From: Erythrobacter longus
GTDB lineage: Bacteria; Pseudomonadota; Alphaproteobacteria; Sphingomonadales; Sphingomonadaceae
Assembly (NCBI RefSeq): GCF_000715015.1
Contig: NZ_JMIW01000003.1
Coordinates: forward strand, 372,001-436,000
Direction: 5' to 3'
DNA length: 64,000 bases
The notes below the pieces were generated by a model. That model was not told the origin of the DNA and did not search any database. It saw nothing but the letters and a program-made list of their open reading frames with translations. Position numbers and translations under genes: made by a program. This document shows positions 59,875 to 64,000 of this stretch, in pieces. Every line of letters begins with the position of its first letter. Position 1 is the first letter of the stretch.

Positions 59875-61748
59875 ATACGGTAGCCCTTTCCGGAGGGCTT
59901 GGAGCACAGGCGCGCGCCCGCGATTTCGGGGCCAATGATTTTGCAACTGGTGTCGGCTCAGGCTCACAGCAGGCACAGCCGCGCCCTGATACAGCCGTTC
60001 CAGCAGGCGTTCCAGCAGCCGTTCCAGCAGGCAATCCAGCAGGCCGCATTCACTCTGCACACATGCGTTCTTCCTTTCTGGTTGTTGCCCGAACACGGCT
60101 CCTTCTTCTGATGGGCTGTTTTGCGCTTGTGGCGGTGATTGCGCTTCTTCGCGTGGGGTATCTGGGCTTTGTGGGGTCCGCCCCGGCGCAGCCGAGCCTT
60201 ACCGAAGCATTGCTTCCCCCGCGCGGCGAGATCACTGATCGCAACGGCACGCCTTTGGCGCGCAATTTTCCTGCCTATGCCCTGTGGTTCAACCCAGAGG
60301 CGATGGGCGATGATGGCGCGCCCCTTGTCAAACCGCCTGCCGAGGTTGCGGCCAAGCTCAAGGCCATTTTCCCTGATTTGAATGTGGCCCGCACGATCCG
60401 TGTGCTTTCGTCAAAACGAGGCGGATACATTCTCCCGCGTATCCTTCCCGAGGATGCGAACAAGGTGATGAACCTGGGCGAGATTGCCCTTGAAGTGCCG
60501 CGCGAATTTGACCGCCATTATCCGCAAGGGGCATTGGGCGCACACGTCCTTGGCTTTGTGCGCGAAAATGATGCGGGCAAAACGCAAGGCGCGTTCGGGA
60601 TGGAGCAAGTGCTGGACGAACAGCTTGCCTCTGCCGACCTTCGCGGCGAGCCGGTTCCGATTTCGATTGACCTTCGCGTGCAAGGCGCGCTCGAGGATGA
60701 GCTTGGCAAGGGGATGCTTGCCACCGATGCAAAAGGCGCGGCGGGCATTGTCCTTGATGTGGATACAGGCGAAGTTCTGGCCATGGCATCGTTGCCGTCT
60801 TTTGATCCAAACCTGTCGGATGCACACAGTTCGCCCAATATCTATAACCGCGTGACCAATGGCGTTTACGAGCTTGGTTCTACCTTCAAGCCGATTACCA
60901 TTGCCGCTGCGATCGACGGCGGGGTTGTTCGCAATCTTCGCAAGGAATGGAGCGCATCCAACGTCGAGATTGCAGGACGCAAAATCCGCGATCTCCACCC
61001 CAAGGGCGCGACGCTTAACGTGCCGGAAAGCCTGGTGTATTCGTCCAACACTGTGACCGCGCGTGTCGCCGATGAGCTGGGTGAGGAAGCCATGCGCAAG
61101 GTCATGCTCGACCTGCAAATGAACCAGCGTCCCCAAATCGAGCTTCAGGCGAAAGGCCGCCCGATCTGGCCGCAGGAATTGCCCAATGGCAAATGGTCGC
61201 GCATCACCAATATGACGGTCAGCTATGGCCACGGGATCGCGGTGACGCCGCTGCACCTTGCCAATGCCTATGCCGCGATGGTCAATGGCGGGATCTGGCG
61301 CCCAGCGACCTTGCGCAAAATCGAAGCGGGCAAAGCGCCCAAGGGCAAGCGCGTGTTCAAGGCCTCAACCTCCTCGCGGATGCGCCAGATGCTGCGCATG
61401 ATCGCGATGTATGGCACCGGTCGCAGCGCCGATGCACCCGGATACCGCGTGGGCGGCAAGACGGGTTCTGCGGAAAAAGCGGGACGGGGCGGGTATCGTC
61501 AGACCTCGCTAATCACCACCTTTGCCGCCGCGTTTCCGATGGATCGCCCGCGTTATGTCGTCGTGACTTTGCTGGACGAACCGCGCGGCACCGTAGCCGC
61601 AAGCGGGGCACGCACCGCAGCGTTTAACGCAGCGCCGATTGTGAAAGAGCTGGTGCCGCGAATTGGTCCGATGCTGGGTGTGCGCCCGGATGCAAACCGC
61701 GACGTTGATATTTCGGATCTGCGATATCTGGTGGAGGGTCGCCGATGA
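59871..61748 (+). CDS. ftsI: Septal peptidoglycan transpeptidase FtsI (PBP3)
   Basis: A 625-residue class B penicillin-binding protein. N-terminal segment of 70 residues with PAG repeats, one membrane helix (about 75-98), a dimerisation/pedestal domain from LTEALLPPRGEITDRNGTPL, and the transpeptidase domain. Active-site motifs: S337-TFK340 in ELGSTFKP, SSN (391-393) and K530-TG in GGKTGSA. It cross-links septal glycan together with FtsW. The start overlaps ftsL as ATGA and the stop overlaps murE in the same way. The N-terminal tail is encoded by a four-copy 12-bp repeat. Confidence 0.95.
   Translation: MNTVALSGGLGAQARARDFGANDFATGVGSGSQQAQPRPDTAVPAGVPAAVPAGNPAGRIHSAHMRSSFLVVARTRLLLLMGCFALVAVIALLRVGYLGFVGSAPAQPSLTEALLPPRGEITDRNGTPLARNFPAYALWFNPEAMGDDGAPLVKPPAEVAAKLKAIFPDLNVARTIRVLSSKRGGYILPRILPEDANKVMNLGEIALEVPREFDRHYPQGALGAHVLGFVRENDAGKTQGAFGMEQVLDEQLASADLRGEPVPISIDLRVQGALEDELGKGMLATDAKGAAGIVLDVDTGEVLAMASLPSFDPNLSDAHSSPNIYNRVTNGVYELGSTFKPITIAAAIDGGVVRNLRKEWSASNVEIAGRKIRDLHPKGATLNVPESLVYSSNTVTARVADELGEEAMRKVMLDLQMNQRPQIELQAKGRPIWPQELPNGKWSRITNMTVSYGHGIAVTPLHLANAYAAMVNGGIWRPATLRKIEAGKAPKGKRVFKASTSSRMRQMLRMIAMYGTGRSADAPGYRVGGKTGSAEKAGRGGYRQTSLITTFAAAFPMDRPRYVVVTLLDEPRGTVAASGARTAAFNAAPIVKELVPRIGPMLGVRPDANRDVDISDLRYLVEGRR
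59997..60044. repeat. 12-bp tandem repeat in the ftsI N-terminal tail
   Basis: GTTCCAGCAGGC at 59997-60008 and 60021-60032, with one- or two-base variants at 60009-60020 and 60033-60044. In frame the four units encode VPAG, VPAA, VPAG and NPAG before the membrane helix. The array could expand or contract by slippage without frameshift. Confidence 0.85.
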
Positions 61749-63244
61749 AGCTGGGGGCATTACTCGAACGGGCGGGGCTGGATATAAAAGCCGGTGCGGA
61801 CACGTCCGTCACCGGCTTTGCCATTGACCACCGCAAAGTCGCGCCGGGCACTGTGTTTGGTGCGTTTCGCGGTGCGAAGTTTAACGCCGAGGACTTTATC
61901 CCGGCTGCGATTGAGGCAGGCGCGGTTGCGGTAATCGCATCGCACGAGGCCAAGGTCGAAGGCGCGCTGCACATCGCCAGCGACGAGCCGCGCCAGACCT
62001 TCGCGCAGATGGCGGCAGGGTTCTTTACCCCTGTGCCCGGCACTGTCGTTGCGGTCACCGGTACCAATGGCAAAACCAGCGTGTCGGAGATGACCCGCCA
62101 GATCTGGCGCATGTGCGGAGAGCGTGCGGCTAGCATCGGGACATTGGGTGTAACCACTCCCGATGGTAGCGTCTCCACCGGGCTCACTACGCCCGATATT
62201 GTAACATTTCTCAGTAATATGAGTGGTTTGGCGCGCGAGGGCGTGACCCATGTTGCCTATGAGGCATCGAGCCACGGCCTTTCGCAATTCCGCAACGAAG
62301 GCCTGCGCGTGAAGGCCGGGGCTTTTACGAATTTAAGCCGCGACCACCTCGATTATCATGGCACGATGGAAGAGTATTTCGGCTGCAAGATGCGCCTGTT
62401 TGCCGAAGTCGTGGAATCGGGTGGCCACGCGGTCATCTGGCAGGGCGATGACGAAAACGAATGGACACAAAGCGCGGTTGCCAGTGCAAAAGCGGGCGGA
62501 CTGAATACCTTTACGGTCGGTGATCGAGGCGAAAACTTGCGCCTTGTTGGCCGCGAGGCAAGCCAGCTTGGTCAGATGCTTGAGATTGAGCATGAGGGCA
62601 CAGTGCGCAGCGTCAAACTGCCCCTGATCGGGGCGTATCAGGCAGCGAATGCGCTTGTGGCCGCTGGCCTTGCGATTGTGACCGGGGCGGATGTTGGTCT
62701 GGTTTTCGATGCGATCTCGCGGCTTCAACCTGTTCGCGGACGGTTGGAGCGGGCTTGTATCACGGCATCGGGCGCGCCTGCCTATGTCGATTATGCGCAT
62801 ACGCCGGACGCGTTGGAAGCCGCGATTGCTGCGCTGCGCCCGCATGTTGGCGCAAAAGGTCGCTTGATCATGGTGTTTGGCGCAGGCGGTGACCGTGACA
62901 CAGGCAAGCGCGCGCCGATGGGCGAGGTGGCCACGAAAAACGCCGACCTTGCAATCGTCACCGACGACAACCCGCGCGGCGAAGATCCTGCGGACATCCG
63001 CGCGGCAGTCCTTGCAGGAGCAGGCGGCGCAGACCATGTGCGTTCAATCGCAGGACGGCGCGAAGCCATAGCAGCGGCGATTGCCGAAGCAGGCGCAAAC
63101 GACATCATCCTCATCGCCGGAAAAGGCCATGAGCAAGGACAGATAATCGGATCTGGAGAGACAATGCAGGTTTTGCCGTTCGACGATGTGGAAGTGGCGC
63201 GTGAATGCGCAGCGGCCCCGGCTCAAAGTGGGGTTTCGGCATGA
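61745..63244 (+). CDS. murE: UDP-N-acetylmuramoyl-tripeptide synthetase MurE (mDAP-adding)
   Basis: A 499-residue Mur ligase that adds meso-diaminopimelate to UDP-MurNAc-L-Ala-D-Glu. The ATP loop is VVAVTGTNGKTSVSEM; 'VTHVAYEASSHGLSQFRNEG' and 'AFTNLSRDHLDYHGTMEEY' are Mur ligase blocks. DNPR (408-411) in TDDNPRGEDP is the mDAP-selective motif, so the wall is of the mDAP type. 'LIAGKGHEQGQI' follows near the C-terminus. The start overlaps ftsI and the stop overlaps murF as ATGA. Confidence 0.96.
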   Translation: MKLGALLERAGLDIKAGADTSVTGFAIDHRKVAPGTVFGAFRGAKFNAEDFIPAAIEAGAVAVIASHEAKVEGALHIASDEPRQTFAQMAAGFFTPVPGTVVAVTGTNGKTSVSEMTRQIWRMCGERAASIGTLGVTTPDGSVSTGLTTPDIVTFLSNMSGLAREGVTHVAYEASSHGLSQFRNEGLRVKAGAFTNLSRDHLDYHGTMEEYFGCKMRLFAEVVESGGHAVIWQGDDENEWTQSAVASAKAGGLNTFTVGDRGENLRLVGREASQLGQMLEIEHEGTVRSVKLPLIGAYQAANALVAAGLAIVTGADVGLVFDAISRLQPVRGRLERACITASGAPAYVDYAHTPDALEAAIAALRPHVGAKGRLIMVFGAGGDRDTGKRAPMGEVATKNADLAIVTDDNPRGEDPADIRAAVLAGAGGADHVRSIAGRREAIAAAIAEAGANDIILIAGKGHEQGQIIGSGETMQVLPFDDVEVARECAAAPAQSGVSA

Positions 63245-64000
63245 GCGCGCGTCACGCTTTATTGCACCAATGGCCAGCGGACCCGCGTGATGCGCTTCCG
63301 CTTGCCTTGTGGGATGCGCCCTCGATTGAGGCGGCGACCGGGGGGCGCGCAAGCCATCAGTTTCAGGCATCCGGCGTCGAAATGGACAGCCGCGATGTAC
63401 GCCCCGGCGACCTGTTTATCGCTCTTAAAGGCGAGGCGATGGATGGGCACAAGTTCCTGCCCGCAGCCTTTACCAAAGGGGCGGTGGCCGCAATCGTGGA
63501 CCGCCCGGTCGATTATCCTCATGTCCTTGTAAAAGACACTACGCAGGCGCTTCACGCGCTTGCCCACTACGCCCGCGACCGGGGTAAGGCTGTGCGCATT
63601 GGGGTGACGGGTTCGGTCGGCAAAACCGGCGTCAAAGAGGCGATCTTTGCTGCGCTTGACCGGTCCAGCAGAGGCGCTGCCCACCGCAGCGTGAGGAGCT
63701 ATAACAACCACGTCGGCGTCCCGCTCAGCCTTGCACGTATGCCAGCGCGCGCGAAATATGGCGTGTTTGAAATGGGCATGAACCACGAGGGCGAAATCGC
63801 GCCTTTGTCCGCTCATGTCCGCCCGCATGTGGCTCTCATTACGACGATTGCGCCGGCTCACATTGAAAATCTCGGCAGCATGGAAGCGATTGCGGACGAA
63901 AAGTCGCAGATTTTCACCGGCCTTATGCCCGGCGGCACCGCTATTATTCCAGCGGACAGCGATTACGCGCCGCGCATGATTGCGAACGCCAAGGCGATGG
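63241..64000 (+). CDS. murF: UDP-N-acetylmuramoyl-tripeptide--D-alanyl-D-alanine ligase MurF (partial)
   Basis: The first 253 codons; the frame is open to the window end. MurF adds D-Ala-D-Ala to the UDP-MurNAc-tripeptide. The ATG at 63241 overlaps the murE stop. An N-terminal domain (about 20-115) contains 'VEMDSRDVRPGDLFIALKGE', the first substrate-binding block; the ATP loop is IGVTGSVGKTGVKEAIF. 'YNNHVGVPLSLARMP' and 'FEMGMNHEGEIAPLSAHVRP' are the Mur ligase signatures, and 'ITTIAPAHIENLGSMEAIAD' the Mg/His block. It continues beyond the window, where mraY, murD and ftsW would be expected. Confidence 0.95.
   Translation, partial: MSARHALLHQWPADPRDALPLALWDAPSIEAATGGRASHQFQASGVEMDSRDVRPGDLFIALKGEAMDGHKFLPAAFTKGAVAAIVDRPVDYPHVLVKDTTQALHALAHYARDRGKAVRIGVTGSVGKTGVKEAIFAALDRSSRGAAHRSVRSYNNHVGVPLSLARMPARAKYGVFEMGMNHEGEIAPLSAHVRPHVALITTIAPAHIENLGSMEAIADEKSQIFTGLMPGGTAIIPADSDYAPRMIANAKAM

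Noticed and set aside
60411..61256. 281-residue minus-strand open frame opposite ftsI
   Set aside because: The His/Arg-rich translation is typical antisense shadow; ftsI on the plus strand has all PBP motifs.

Overview
The window looks like chromosomal DNA of a marine or aquatic alphaproteobacterium of the Sphingomonadales, most probably Erythrobacteraceae. The basis is moderately high GC, an alphaproteobacterial Tad/Cpa locus, the order nagZ-scpA-scpB-tatA-tatB-tatC, a sphingomonad-type intergenic palindrome (CCTGAA..TTCAGG), long sphingomonad-style FtsL and FtsI proteins, and a vanadium haloperoxidase of the kind found in marine bacteria. The assignment is inference from gene content and protein style; no search was run.

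Layout. 1-1810: C-terminal end of an M3 metallopeptidase, a crotonase-family enzyme and a MarR regulator. 1909-9499 (minus): Tad (Flp) pilus locus cpaA-cpaB-cpaC-cpaD-cpaE-tadB-tadC, with neither the CpaF/TadA motor ATPase nor a pilin gene. 9635-17259: housekeeping and metabolic genes (alpha/beta hydrolase, FAD amine/amino-acid oxidase, YegP, RNase HI, ThrB, IspH, a lipoprotein, ArgS). 17303-22439: a compact plus-strand run of SPOR protein, nagZ, scpA, scpB and tatABC. 22446-27508: YtcJ-like amidohydrolase, HIBADH-family dehydrogenase, ilvA and bpt. 27516-34018: tamA-tamB. 34029-42311: an accessory-looking stretch with a phage-type GH24 lysozyme, two GGDEF/EAL proteins, an HTH/membrane-protein pair and a vanadium-dependent haloperoxidase behind an AT-rich leader. 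42379-45762: glnA, glnB, argC and an SH3 protein that looks like a C40 peptidase without its catalytic domain. 45844-57418: M17 aminopeptidase, map, ccmAB with a membrane protein, a pterin dehydratase, an SDR, an S9 peptidase, a 3-methyladenine glycosylase, a ferredoxin, cysK, and an overlapping pair of envelope genes. 57864-64000: start of the dcw cluster, mraZ-rsmH-ftsL-ftsI-murE-murF, in which each gene overlaps the next by four bases; murF runs off the end.

How the parts work together. The dcw genes, NagZ and the SPOR protein serve septal and wall peptidoglycan; TatABC and TamAB serve envelope export and outer-membrane assembly. GlnB and GlnA form a nitrogen-control pair, and ThrB, IlvA, ArgC and CysK supply amino acids. 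The most unusual material is the haloperoxidase island, the ATPase-less Tad locus, the truncated C40 protein, a hairpin that would hide the mraZ ribosome binding site, and several short repeat arrays in intergenic regions. I saw no tRNA, rRNA, CRISPR array, insertion sequence or complete prophage.
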